This document shows, piece by piece, positions 1 through 9,299 of a stretch of DNA of 22,645 nt (positions within the stretch are counted from its first letter, which is position 1; the number at the start of each line of letters is the position of its first letter). The notes under the pieces are model-generated. The model was not told the origin of the DNA. It ran no database searches and saw only the letters and a list, made by a program, of their open reading frames with translations. Source of the DNA: Spirogloea muscicola (taxonomy: Eukaryota > Streptophyta > Zygnematophyceae > Spirogloeales > Spirogloeaceae). The stretch lies in contig WELB01000020.1 in the NCBI GenBank assembly GCA_009602725.1, positions 50,339-72,983 of the forward strand, given 5' to 3'. The position numbers and the translations under genes are program-made.

Positions 1-95
1 AGTGGCTCTCCCAATGGGGGCAAGGGCTGTGAGAAGCCAGCCCGAAAAGAATTGACAAGGTTCGAAGGGGCCAAACTACGAGCTAAGCAGCGACA
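1..95 (-). repeat. LINE 3' UTR module, reverse orientation
   Basis: This is the reverse complement of a module that recurs about a dozen times in the window. In element sense it runs: pyrimidine-rich lead, a 'ccttgtcattc'-like box, a GGGCTG...CAGCCC stem-loop, then 'gcccccattgggagagccact'. Elsewhere the same module sits just downstream of the stop codon of LINE ORF2 fragments, so I read it as a retrotransposon 3' UTR. It is cut off by the window start. It abuts a plus-strand LINE end at about 96, giving a back-to-back arrangement. Confidence 0.6.
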
Positions 96-336
96 GGCCA
101 GGCTTGCACGGCGTGCTGTGTCCCGCAGGCGCGGTGAGCCGGCTGACTTCAACGCCGCTGGCTCGTGGGCTCAGGTGTATCGTATGCGCTTGTCCGTCTC
201 CCTCCAGCGGTCCATGGCCCACGCCTTGCATCTGCGTGCTGGCCGTGCTCTCGCTGCGGCCTCCGGCTTTCGTCAGGGGGATAGTTTACCGGCAGCTAGT
301 CTGTCGGATGTGAGGCTCCTCACTCGTAACTACTAA
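96..336 (+). pseudogene. LINE ORF2 C-terminal fragment (5'-truncated)
   Basis: The translation contains MRLSVSLQRSMAHALHLRAG and ends in L-L-T-R-N-Y-stop (stop 334-336). The 'LSVSLQR' core resembles the 'LSVALQRGN' stretch near the C-terminus of many non-LTR retrotransposon ORF2 proteins, downstream of the reverse transcriptase. Only about 80 residues remain, and no RT or endonuclease motif is present, so this is a dead 5'-truncated copy. At least four related copies occur in the window. The LINE assignment is by pattern. Membership of one repeat family is directly visible. Confidence 0.6.
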
Positions 337-530
337 GCGGTCCATCCTCCCCCGTTCTGCCATAGCCTCTTCAGGCCCCGCAGTCGCTGCTTAGCTCGTA
401 GTTTGGCCTGAAGAGGCTGTGAGAAGCCAGCCCGAAAAGAATTGACAAGGTTCGATGGGGCCAAACTACGAGCTAAGCAGCGACTGCGGGGCCTAAAGAG
501 GCTATGGCAGAACGGGGGAGGATGGACCAC
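337..530. repeat. Near-perfect inverted repeat of LINE 3' UTR
   Basis: The left arm 337-408 and right arm 459-530 are reverse complements over 72 bases with about two mismatches. The 50-base spacer (409-458) carries the stem-loop part of the right-hand module. The left arm directly follows the stop codon of the plus-strand LINE fragment. The right arm continues into a minus-strand copy whose L-T-R-N-H-stop tail lies at about 534-551. Two 3' ends of one element family are therefore joined tail to tail. Confidence 0.75.
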
Positions 531-540
531 TCAGTGATTA

Positions 541-684
541 CGAGTGAGGAGGGGTAGCCCGCGCAGGGAAGAAGTGGCTCTCCCAATGGGGGCAAGGAGC
601 AAGCGCTGTGAGAAGCCAGCCCGGAAAAAAATGACAAGGTTCGAAGGGGCCAAACTACGAGCTAAGCAGCGACTGTGGGGCCTG
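541..684 (-). repeat. LINE 3' UTR module, minus strand
   Basis: Read on the minus strand this holds 'gtttggccccttcgaaccttgtc', a GGCTG stem-loop sequence and 'gcccccattgggagagccactt', followed by 'cctcactcgtaatcactgag', the coding tail of a further copy. So one 3' UTR module runs into the tail of the next copy, a head-to-tail array. The following 685-802 holds nothing I recognise. Confidence 0.6.
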
Positions 685-802
685 AAGAAAGGCGCGCGGG
701 GCGCATGAAATGAAAAGAGAGGCCAATTCAAGCCAATAAACAGTTCAAGCAGAGGCGAGTGCAAACTAAACAAGGCTACATAATATAGAGACCTAAACTA
801 AG

Positions 803-968
803 GTGGCCTGAAGAGGCTATGGCAGAAGGGGGGAGGATGGACCACTCAGTAGTTACGAGTAAGGAGCCTCACATCCGACAGACTAGCTGCCGGAAAACTA
901 TCCCCCTGACGAAAGCCGGAGGCCGCAGCGAGAGCACGGCCAGCACGCAGATGCAAGGCGTGGGCAGG
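803..968 (-). pseudogene. LINE ORF2 C-terminal fragment, minus strand
   Basis: Minus-strand translation gives AHALHLRAGRALAAASGFRQ and ends D-V-R-L-L-T-R-N-Y-stop with the stop at 846-848, almost identical to the plus-strand copy ending at 336. The start of its 3' UTR (803-845) matches the inverted repeat at 337-530. No upstream catalytic domains are present. The stretch 969-1189 has no recognisable content apart from a repeat of 'ggaggggtagcccgcgca' also seen near 550. Confidence 0.6.
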
Positions 969-1189
969 GAGGGGTAGCCCGCGCAAGGTAGTGGGGCCGC
1001 TGCACAATGCTTCTGGTGAGCTAGCCAGGGCCAGCTGCATATCCTGTAGCTCAGGGAGGTGGCCCGCCGGTCGTAGGTGCTCCTGGAGCCGTGCAGCTGC
1101 TCGTCCACGAAAGACGGCATGCCGAGGGGGACCCCTAGGTCATCGCCGCACACTTAACATTGTGGGCGTGCAACCTGGTGGAGGACCAA

Positions 1190-1640
1190 GGGCTTTGGTC
1201 GATATTGTGGTTACGGATGCCTATAGAGGTCCAGCATCGACACACATCGCTGGCCACGCAGTGGGCAGTGCTGAACAAACTGCAGCACTACTCCGATTTA
1301 CCCCGATGTGATCAGCTCTTGCCAGCGGCAATCGACATCTTTGGCTGCTTAGGTCCTCGTTTCCTTACTCTCCTTCAAAACATAGCCAATCTAGGCTACA
1401 CACGACATGCAGATGTGTTCCCGGCTGAGATGGGCTTGCCAGCTGCTTAGCTGTCGTTGTTGCGACGACGAGTTTCGGCCTGTTTGCAGCGTGCTCAGGC
1501 TAATGCTTTGCACCAGAAAGCTGGGCGAGCTCTAGTTGGTGGCAGAAGGCTTCGTATCTGCCATCTATAATCCAGGCATCGGTTAGCGACCTTTATGTTT
1601 TGACCCGTGGTTTCTGAGCGGGTCAATCTACTGTAGGTTA
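1190..1640 (+). pseudogene. Second LINE subfamily, ORF2 C-terminal fragment
   Basis: The frame from about 1190 reads LLPAAIDIFGCLGPRFLTLL near 1320-1380, comparable to PLAIDTHGALGARWLKLLNQ in the copy at 9550-9911. It then gives ADVFPAEMG, a stop, and in the same frame LLRRRVSACLQRAQA followed by GRALVGGR. The last parts match the fragment at 10703-10920 (ADALPVEMG, LRRRVLACLQRAQAHAGRAL). Internal stops show decay. This is a subfamily distinct from the 'SLQRSM' copies but alike in architecture. The region 1641-1874 after it holds nothing recognisable. Confidence 0.55.
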
Positions 1641-1874
1641 TGTAGGTCTTATGATGTGCTTGCCTTTGTACTTGGCCATTTGGCCTTCGTTCGTTCAAAT
1701 ACACGAAATTCCCTAGGATGGTGAGGCCGCCCGGAGGAGTCTGGCATCCTGTGGGCAGAGGCAAGGGGGCAGGAAGGCCGCGAGGAGACCACGCGACGCA
1801 CTTCTCGGCACTTCTTGTGTCGTCGGCGTGTGGCAAAGTATAAAGGTAAGCACATTGACATATGTATATCACCT

Positions 1875-1925
1875 GCTGCTAAGCTGACCCGCTCAGTAAC
1901 CACGAGTCAGCACATAAAAGAAGGG
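1875..1925 (-). pseudogene. LINE coding tail (Y-V-L-T-R-G-Y-stop), minus strand
   Basis: The minus strand reads Y-V-L-T-R-G-Y and stops at 1893-1895, followed by 'gcgggtcagc', identical in form to the tail at 10703-10730. Only the last codons and first UTR bases survive. Confidence 0.5.
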
Positions 1926-2092
1926 CGCGCCCAGTGAGGATAGGGGCTGGAAAGGTGCTTCCCCTGGCCCCGAAGAAAGTGCTCGCTGATAGAGAAGAGG
2001 GGCTGGCCCCGTTCATCCTTTTGTGGGCTGGCTTTTCCAGCCCCTATCCTTAATGGGCGGCGAGCCCTTTCTTCTTTCTTCTTGCCCCTGAG
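1926..2092. repeat. Two LINE 3' UTR modules back to back
   Basis: The 'cagtgaggataggggctggaaa' stretch near 1930-1952 is a minus-strand module. The plus-strand module at about 2005-2090 contains a perfect 7-bp stem, 2025-2031 pairing with 2037-2043 around a CTTTT loop, followed by 'tatccttaatgggcggcgagccc'. The same variant occurs at 9960-10045. The two modules face each other. Confidence 0.55.
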
Positions 2093-2119
2093 CGCCTCCG
2101 CCTCCTCACCGAGCTTCTG

Positions 2120-2290
2120 CTGTCACTCGTTGCTCCTCACTCGTAGTTACTGAGTGGTCCACCCGTTCCACCCGTTCTGACAGCATTTTCAGGCCCCTCC
2201 GTTATCGTGACCCATTCGACCCTTTGTCAGTTCTTTTCGGGCTGGCTTTTCACAGCCCCTGCCCCCGTTGGGAGAGCCACTTCTCTGCTC
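2120..2290 (+). repeat. LINE coding tail plus 3' UTR module
   Basis: It starts with 'ctcctcactcgtagttactgagtggtcc', the usual coding tail and stop, then the UTR with a stem-loop (2239-2244 pairing with 2253-2258) and 'gcccccgttgggagagccactt'. Same layout as the copies near 336 and 534. Confidence 0.6.
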
Positions 2291-2314
2291 TCGGGCAACC
2301 TTAGCCTCATTTTC

Positions 2315-2510
2315 CCTTGCTCGACCTTGTCCATTCCTTCGGGCTGGCCTCTCACAGCATGCGCAAGCCGTATCCCTTCAGCGGTCCATGGCCCACGCTC
2401 TGCACCTGCGTGCTGGCCGTGCTCTCGCTGCTGCCTCTGGCTTTCGTCAGGGGGATTCTTTTCCGCCAGCTAGACTGTCGGGTTTGAGGCTCCTCATTCG
2501 TTGTTATTGG
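2315..2510 (+). pseudogene. LINE UTR remnant joined to ORF2 C-terminal fragment
   Basis: A partial 3' UTR module (2318-2358, 'accttgtccattccttcgggctggcctctcacagc') runs straight into coding sequence that reads AVSLQRSMAHALHLRAGRAL and ends L-L-I-R-C-Y, with TGG in place of the usual stop. It is a head-to-tail junction of two truncated copies. Confidence 0.6.
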
Positions 2511-2549
2511 GTGATTCATCCTTCCCTGGTTCAGAGCTAGCGCCCCTAG

Positions 2550-2640
2550 CCCTTCGTAGTTTGGCCCCTTCGAACCTTGTCATTCTTTTTGGGCTGGCTT
2601 CTCACAGCCCTTGCCCCCATTGGAAGAGCCACTTCTCACG
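2550..2640 (+). repeat. LINE 3' UTR module
   Basis: This is the cleanest consensus-like copy: 'cgtagtttggccccttcgaaccttgtc', a stem-loop with arms 2591-2596 and 2605-2610 (GGGCTG/CAGCCC), then 'ttgcccccattggaagagccactt'. It lies about 40 bases after the coding tail of the preceding fragment. Confidence 0.65.
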
Positions 2641-2804
2641 GCCACCAGTCAATCTGGCCGCGCTTTCTCCAGTAGCCACTTGAGTCGCTGTGTGCTCTAG
2701 CGCTTTCTGGCAGCTTCATATTTTTCCATGATTCTCGCACTTCCTGACTGGAGGTATTGAGCGCCCACTTGCAGAAGTCATGGAGAGTAGTATCCTGCTT
2801 CTGC

Positions 2805-2895
2805 GCCTTCAGGCCCTTCTTATTCTTTCAGACCTTGTACATCCCTTTGGGCTGACCTCTCACAGCCATTGCCTTACATTGGAAGAGCTGTTCTT
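2805..2895 (+). repeat. Diverged LINE 3' UTR module
   Basis: 'cagaccttgtacatccctttgggctgacctctcacagccattgcc' keeps the stem (GGCTG/CAGCC) although the loop and flanks have changed. The following 2896-3204 shows no gene; it contains a short 'gtgagcacacac' direct repeat near 2903-2934. Confidence 0.5.
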
Positions 2896-3204
2896 TCACT
2901 TGAGTGAGCACACACTTTCAAGTGAGCACACACACCTTTGCCAGATCACCATTGCAAGCCAGTGGCCTGTCGTAGTGCTTGCCCAGTACGCTGATGTATG
3001 GTCTGCAGAAAGCTGCAACTACGCGAGAGCTGCATCCTGTGATCGAGCGACCAATGCTTGCGAGACACTAGCATGCCTAAGCTCCCGGACCCACTATGAT
3101 GGCGCACGTCGACCAGGTGGGCCAGGCAATGGAGGGAGGACCACTTCGTACTGTAGCCGCCATGAAAGAGGATGAAAGCAGCGCTTCCAAAGGGTGTTTA
3201 AGAA

Positions 3205-3420
3205 CATTCCGGCCCCGTCGGACCTTGTCCATAATTTTGGGCTGGCCTCTCACAGCTTCCACGGAAAGAGAAGGGCAGGGCTCTTCCGAAAGGTGCGAGG
3301 CCTCTTGGAATCAACCCAGAAAAAATGGACACGGTCCAAAGGGCAGAAAGGCGCTAATACACACCGCTATTCAACTGGCTACAGCAAATGGGAGCTTAGT
3401 AACCACGAGTCAGCAGCCGC
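3205..3420. repeat. LINE 3' UTR modules in opposite orientations
   Basis: A plus-strand module at 3208-3290 ('ccccgtcggaccttgtccataattttgggctgg') faces a decayed minus-strand module at about 3308-3420 ('cagaaaaaatggacacggtccaaagggcagaaaggcgc'). The latter ends in 'gggagcttagtaaccacgagtcagcagccgcag', the reverse complement of a coding tail and stop. A close relative of that last stretch recurs at 11978-12010. Confidence 0.55.
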
Positions 3421-3424
3421 AGGA

Positions 3425-3680
3425 GTGCTTGCAGCCGGGGCTATCAAGTCTCAAGTGGCTGGATCTCTTGACCCGGCTTGCGCGCCGCATGATATCTCAC
3501 CGGTGGCACGGCGAGCTGGCAGACTTCAATGCTGCTGGCTTGCGGCGCAGGTCTATAGCATGCGCCTTCCGATTTTCGTGCAGCGGTCCTTGGCCCACAC
3601 CTTGCATCTGCAGGCTGGCCCACGCGAGCTGGCCGAGCTGGCCGTGCCAGAGCTGCTGCCTCTGGCTATAGGCAATTGGA
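3425..3680 (+). pseudogene. Frameshifted LINE ORF2 C-terminal fragment
   Basis: One frame reads RWHGELADFNAAG and a second frame continues LAAQVYSMRLPIFVQRSLAH, so the reading frame shifts at about 3540. The two halves together match FHGEPVDSHAAG-LLAQVYSMRLAVSLQRSM of the copy at 9550-9911. No intact tail follows. This is a clear pseudogene of the same repeat. Confidence 0.6.
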
Positions 3681-3764
3681 CTGCTATCTGGCTGCTAGTC
3701 ATTGCGGCGTGCTTGATAGAGGTTGCTGAACCCTTCGTGACACTTGCATAGCTGTGTGGTTTAG

Positions 3765-4028
3765 TGCTTTCCGGCCCCTTCGGACCTTGTCCATTCTTTT
3801 TGTGCTTGACGCGCAGTCGAGGGGGCATCGTGGGGCATGCAAACAGTCCGCAGGCATTTAGTTGCATAATACTGAATGCGGCAGTCGCTGAGTCGCAGCG
3901 CTCCCAAGCTTTGGCTATTTATTAGCGTGCTGGGCGTGCTCCAATTTCAGGCCAATGGCTTCTGTGGCGGTGATCCGGCTCCCCAACTTAGCCTGTCGGA
4001 TCTGTATGTGCTTACTCGTGGGTACTGA
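3765..4028 (+). pseudogene. LINE UTR scrap and ORF2 tail
   Basis: A truncated UTR module (3770-3802, 'ggccccttcggaccttgtccattctttttg') is followed by a coding tail at about 3940-4028 that reads LSLSDLYVLTRGY-stop, the best preserved version of the conserved end. The intervening 3803-3939 is not recognisable. Confidence 0.5.
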
Positions 4029-5404
4029 ATTCCCCCTTCAGCCTCCTTGCGCGTTGTAACTTTAGCCCGCTTAGCATATGGCTTCGCTTTATGTAGCCCA
4101 AATTGTTGCACTAGCTTTTGCCTGAACAGTGTATTGGCTTGATATGACCTCCCTCCATTGCATGCACACAGCACGCATCCTCTAATGTTCCCACAGCCGC
4201 CACCTCTTCGTCTGGCCGTCTGCCACCGCCGGTTGCTAGCTTGTGGCCGAGCTTCGCCTCTCGACAGGCCCCGCCTGGAGCTCGACTGGAGCCCCCCGCT
4301 CGCCACTTTGTGTCATTCGCTAGGGTGTCAGTTGCGAGGATGCGTCCAGAGTGAAGTGCTGACCAACACACAGCCTACGCGACGAATAGAGCAGTCGCAA
4401 GACTGAGAAAGTGGGTAAGTAGGTCGCATTGGTCAGACTCACGGGAAAGGCGGTCTTATGGGAGGCCAATGTTGACAAGATGTATCGATCTCAGATACAG
4501 AGCACCGTCAATGATTCATGAAGTGCCTGAACCGGGACCTGTAGCTGCTACATGTCCGCAGCAGACAGATATACCCTATGGCTAGAGAATGTAGAGCCAG
4601 CCAATGATGAGTATTCAGCAGTGTATGGACTTTGCAGGGTCTTTCAGATACTTGGCCCTTGTGTTACCTTGGATGCAGCAACGCTTTTTGCATAGACAGA
4701 AAGAAAGTCTCCTCTGGACCAACCTGGCACCTGCTTTGTCGCTACAGGCATGCATACATGCACAACACCCTCATGACTCTACTCGGGCAGATCTATGTTG
4801 AAGGCTGACAGGAACATTCTCCACAGTTCCTTAGTTTCTTCAGGTTGTCCACAGAATCAAAATGAATATCCTCGACGCACGCTGCCGACCCTTGTGGCAA
4901 TATGAAAGAGACCAGTATTTATGTGTCTGACAGAGGTGCCATGGTCAGGGCATCGTACTTGTTCAAGAACTATGACCATGATGTATTTCATGCAACTACA
5001 CTGGGAAAAACGTATCATACGTGCATGAGATCTTTTTATGTCTAGTGCAGTTACCCCACATCATTTTCCACGTTCTCTAGTCGTGGATGTACTCTATTGA
5101 TCGGGTCCACCGGTGTACAAGCAAGCACTACGCAATTGAGGCTCCTCTTTGTCAAAGGCTGCATTACCCTACATAGTCAACCTTCTTCTTATATATTATT
5201 ATACTTCTTTCAGTCAACCTCGCAGGGTGAACGCCGACGGGTCCCCCGGCCCCCCCCCCGCTCCCTTCCCACCCTTCTCAATTAATCACCGACGAGGTCT
5301 GCAGCATCAATAAGGGCTATTTATGTACCACTTAGTCCACTTGCAAGACCCAACTCCGTAACTAAGCGAGCAGGCCATCCTAGCAAAGGCCCCTGCTACT
5401 CTCC
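4029..5404. other. Intergenic stretch, no gene recognised
   Basis: I find no open frame with family features on either strand. The longest frames here are below 120 codons and low in motif content. There is a poly-C run of ten at about 5250-5259, preceded by an AT-rich stretch (5190-5215). The right part (roughly 5100-5404) would include the 3' UTR of the minus-strand glutamine synthetase gene. I did not find a TGTAA signal for it on the minus strand. Confidence 0.5.
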
Positions 5405-8400
5405 TCAGAAAAGCTTCAAGTAGCGCTTGATCTCCCAATCAGACACATGATGGTGGTACTCTTGCCACTCTCTGTTCTTATAGTCCACGAAGGCCTTAAA
5501 CATGGCCTCTCCAAAAACGGCCTTGCTGAGCGGGTCACCTGCAAGACAGAGTCCTCCATCCCACCATCAGCTGCATCAAGTCCCATAACTGGTGCTTGCC
5601 AGAAAGACCTGCATGCCTGAAACCATCATGCTGTCAATCAAGCTATCGAAATTGGTTGATGCTCCTCCACAGCTGGAGGTACTTTAATGATGTCTTGGAC
5701 CTCACCAGCAAAAGCTTCCACAGCTTCGCCAAGCGTACGCGGAAGCATTCCAATCTCCCTCTCCTTCAGCTCCTCCAAGCTGTATTTGTACATGTTCTCA
5801 AGGTGAGGCTCCCCAGGATCCAGTCCCTCTCTGATGCCCTCCAAGCCTGCGGCTAGGATCATTGCGGACCCTGGACAGACACAAAGTCCTTTTCAGTCAT
5901 TACTTCGACTTCCAGCTGATCACCTACTCTTTGGATGCTGATTGCACCCAATGCCAGTAAGCAAATGAGTTCCTGACGTGGCTTGCTTGAGAAACTCTCA
6001 CCGAGATACAGATTTGTGGATATGTCAGCTGCTCGGCACTCCACTCGCCCTCCCCCCATAGGGATGCGGAGCATGTTGGTGCGGTTGTTCCCCCCATAGC
6101 ACATGTACACGGGTGCCCATGTGAAGCCAGACATGCTTCCCTGGGCTATGAGCCGCTTGTAGCTGCACATTGTAGAAGATGACGCCATTCGGCCACACCA
6201 GCAGTCGCAAAGTGGCTCAATCTACCAAGGAGGTTGTGAATGCAACACAGTGTGACGAGAAGCTGGCATAGGGCTGGCAACACTAGATCACCTGTTCACT
6301 GTAGGTGCAATGACTGCACAGATGGCTCGAGCATGTCTAAGAATGCCTGCAATGAAATGGTAGCCAAGGACAGAGAGGCCGCAACCCCTAGCGTCATCTT
6401 GGCAAGCAAAGAGGTTCTCCTTGGTCTCGGCATCGGCCAGGGACATGTTGTAGTGGGCTCCACTGCCTGCCTACATCCACGCAATTGGCTGGTGAACTTG
6501 GGGCCACTTCCTAGGAAGTATGTCAGATAGCAAGGCTTTGCCACCACTGTGCACAGGAAGTTATCTCACATTCTTCTGCTGAGAAGGCATATCGGGCAGC
6601 CAGGGCTGCAGCTTGCAAGGCTCTTCTGCAAAATTTAACAAACATGACAACCATGCCAACTGGCCACAACCTTTCAACCTCAACTCAGGGTTTTGGTATC
6701 TCGCCTGTGCGGTTGTGGAAGGGCTTTGGCATGAATGTAGCAAAGTAGCCGTGTTTGTGTGCGATCTCCTTGGCCATAAGCCGGAAGAAAGTAAAGCGAT
6801 CAGCCATGGTCAGAGCATCACTGCGTCATGCAAACAATACTACACAGTGTCAGTGTGGCCCAATGAAGAGTGTTGAGGGTCCACGAGGAATCTCTATTGA
6901 CCTTTGCTGCTTGACTCCTGACAAGCTCGATTGAGCCACATCAAGTGCTGCCGTGCCGGGGGAAGAATCTGGTGCACCATATCAGTCGCTGTTGGACGTA
7001 CACAAATGCGTACTGTAAATCTGCGGGAAGGCTGGCTCTACCTGTAAGCAAAGTCGGTCTCAAATTGACCATTCCCGTCTTCATGGTCAAAGGAGTACAC
7101 GTCCCAGCCTAGATTGTTCATTGCCTGCAGAGCACAGAGTGTCAGAGAAACACCCCACCCCCCCACCTTGCTGCCAGGGTAGTAGGACATGCTCTCTGCA
7201 GCTGCCATGCATCCTCATGCCTGCCCTGCCAATGTCCTGTGCGATGCTCCTCAATCAAGAAAAGTGCCGCCTGATGTGCGGCCTCAAGGACGAGACAAGC
7301 TGCTGGACAGTTTGTGTCTGCCTGACTTGCACAATCTCGTCGACCCAGTCGTAGTTGTCCAGGAATCCGGTGACGTCGTAGCAGGGCTTATCCAGGACGT
7401 CGCGGTCGCTGATCGGCCCATATCCGCCACTCGGTAAATCTGCACAAGTAGGTCTCTCTGAGATGGATGAAGCAAAAGAAGTACATTGCTGTCTAAGATG
7501 GACGTGATGGCATCATTGACGCGAAGCAGCCATGAAGCAGGCAAGTGCTGCGTCCAGGACCTTGCCCAAGCCTCAACTGCCAGCAGATTGTACATGCAGG
7601 AACTTGCCAAGCAAGCGTGGATCCAGCAGTGACTTGATAGCTCGTTACTTCTAAAGAGCAAAGAAAGGAGAGGCTACTCATGTGAAGCTGTTCAAAGAGG
7701 CCCACATAGCCAACCCAATGATTACGAGAGAGAATTTGTGGCGAGCGCGTTGGTCTTGCCCTTGAGAATGAAGAACTCGGTCTCGATTCCGAGGTTGAAG
7801 GTATACCCCATGTCCAGAGCAGCTGCTAGCTGCCGCTTCAGGATGCCCCGGCTGCACGCCTCAAATGGCTTACCTGCAGACAATCGAACAGCCAGACGGT
7901 GTTGGTACTGCCACGGAGGCCTGGCCCGCTTATGTGATCCTCACTGGGGGGTACAAAGCAATGCTTGGTATGCAGGTCCTAGCAAAAGCTGGGTCAAGGC
8001 AGTGTCTCGAAGGGCGGCTTTAGAGCCGTCACCTTGCAGGTAGAGGTCACTCGGGAACCACACCACTTCCTTCTTCCATGGGAGAATGGTGCACCTGCCA
8101 GACGAACGTCTAAGCTTAGCAGTGACGCCTTTCACGTCCGCACTGACCGACAGTGGCCTCGTTCACATGGGTGCAAGTTCCAGAGAGTTGCTCAGCCGGA
8201 TGACAGAGCCTCGCTCGCAGGTTCTAAGTGTGCCATGGGCCACGACAATGCGCGCCCAGACTTTCTGCACCCTGCACCAGCTGCAGAGACAGGCCACTGC
8301 CGCCCGGTGCTGAGGATGCCTTTGGACGACCACAGCCAGGGAGGGACTGGGTCCAGCGGGCAGCTTGTAGATCACCCTCTTGCGTCGGGCATGGTGGCAA

Positions 8401-9137
8401 TCTCGTCGTCACAGACCTCCTGCGGCACGCCATCTAGCGCAGCGCCCGTGAAGAGCTCGGAGCCCCCGAACATGCCCTCCAAGTGGGCCAGAGGGACCAC
8501 CTGCAGGACAGCGGTGCCCAGGAGCGGTGCGAGGTGAGATCGTCGGCCGGAGTCGCCGTGATCCCGGATCGGCGTGCGCGAGCCCAGCTGGCTCTCATCT
8601 GCTCCGCGCCGCTGGCCTGGCTCGGACGCCGGGCTTTGCGGGACTCTTCTGGGCGAAGGCCAGGGCCTGCTGACGGCCGGAGCTGGGTGCCGGTGGTCCT
8701 CGCGCGTCTTCGGCGGCTTGCTGTGGGCTGACCACCAGCGCGACCGCGGAGCCGCCGAGCAGCAGCGCTGCTGGCAGAGGTGCTCCTCGGTCGTCTGTGC
8801 GCCTCTGTCGCCTCGCTCTGCCAGCTGAGTCGCGACAAAGGCCGTGGAGTGGGCCGGGCCAGGGGAGAGCTGCCGCAGAGCTGCGAGTGTGCTGGAGTGC
8901 AGGCCGGGGAGGAGGCGGTGCGCCCAGGGGAGAGCTGCCGCAGAGCTGCGAGTGTGCTGGAGTGCGGGCCGGGGAGGAGGCGGTGCAGCCCGCGCGCACC
9001 TTGCCCTTGCAGACGCCATGGACGTCGACGAAGCTGGCGATGGCGTACTTGACGCCGGCGTCCAGGAGCTGGGATCGGAGCTCCTGGGCGGGCGCGCGGC
9101 GGGCGGAACGGCGGCAGCGGGTCAGCGCACAGGGCAT
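5405..9137 (-). CDS. GlnT-type (type III-like) glutamine synthetase, 11 exons
   Basis: Predicted ATP-dependent ligase joining glutamate to ammonia, or to a small amine as in gamma-glutamylmethylamide synthetases of the same clade. Exons in coding order: 9137-9000, 8500-8376, 8094-8033, 7873-7760, 7439-7327, 7124-7042, 6820-6705, 6466-6292, 6162-6002, 5870-5706, 5538-5405 (stop TGA). They join in one frame of about 461 codons; bacterial GlnT proteins are about 440. Motifs in order: [16 protein letters not shown], the glutamate-binding [69 protein letters not shown], and the C-terminus [14 protein letters not shown]. Intron 7 (6467-6704) uses a GC donor; intron 4 probably does too (the alternative exon 4 end is 7726). 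ATG 9137 was chosen because it lies outside the palindrome and suits family length. The in-frame ATG 9278 would add 47 proline-rich residues. Family assignment is firm; substrate and compartment are not. Confidence 0.88.
8861..8990. repeat. Tandem duplication of a 65-bp unit in intron 1
   Basis: The unit starting 'aggggagagctgccgcagag' at 8861 is repeated from 8926 with very few differences (for example 'gtgcaggccgg' against 'gtgcgggccgg'). It lies just inside intron 1 of the glutamine synthetase gene, close to the donor at 8999. It is GC-rich and non-coding in the spliced model. Confidence 0.8.
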
Positions 9138-9299
9138 AAGGCCGGCTGCTGAGCTGAGGAAGGGAGGGGGGGGTGGCGCTGACGGGGAGGGGCGGCGGCG
9201 GAGGCGGCTGCGTGAAGGCGGCGGCCATGGCGGGCGCCGACGGGGGGGGGGGGCTGGCCAGGGCACGTGGGCTCCCACGAGGGACTACTTGTCGGGCAG

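Noticed and set aside
1-95. tRNA-derived SINE: 'ggttcgaagggg' resembles a Pol III B box, with a possible A box near the start
   Set aside because: The motif is not kept in other copies of the module (for example 'ggtccaaagg', 'ggtctgaagg'), and the module consistently follows LINE stop codons on the opposite strand. A LINE 3' UTR is the simpler reading.
1-4028. CRISPR-like or integron-like array because of the recurring hairpin modules
   Set aside because: Spacing is irregular, orientation is mixed, modules are joined to degenerate LINE coding tails, and neighbouring genes are intron-rich eukaryotic genes.
5250-5259. Poly-C run as a regulatory or structural element
   Set aside because: Homopolymer runs of similar length occur at 9242-9253 and about 21197-21206 in unrelated settings; this looks like ordinary low complexity.
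8034-8537. A 167-codon plus-strand open frame opposite glutamine synthetase exons 2 and 3
   Set aside because: It is antisense to exons that carry conserved motifs ([31 protein letters not shown]) and has no features of its own.
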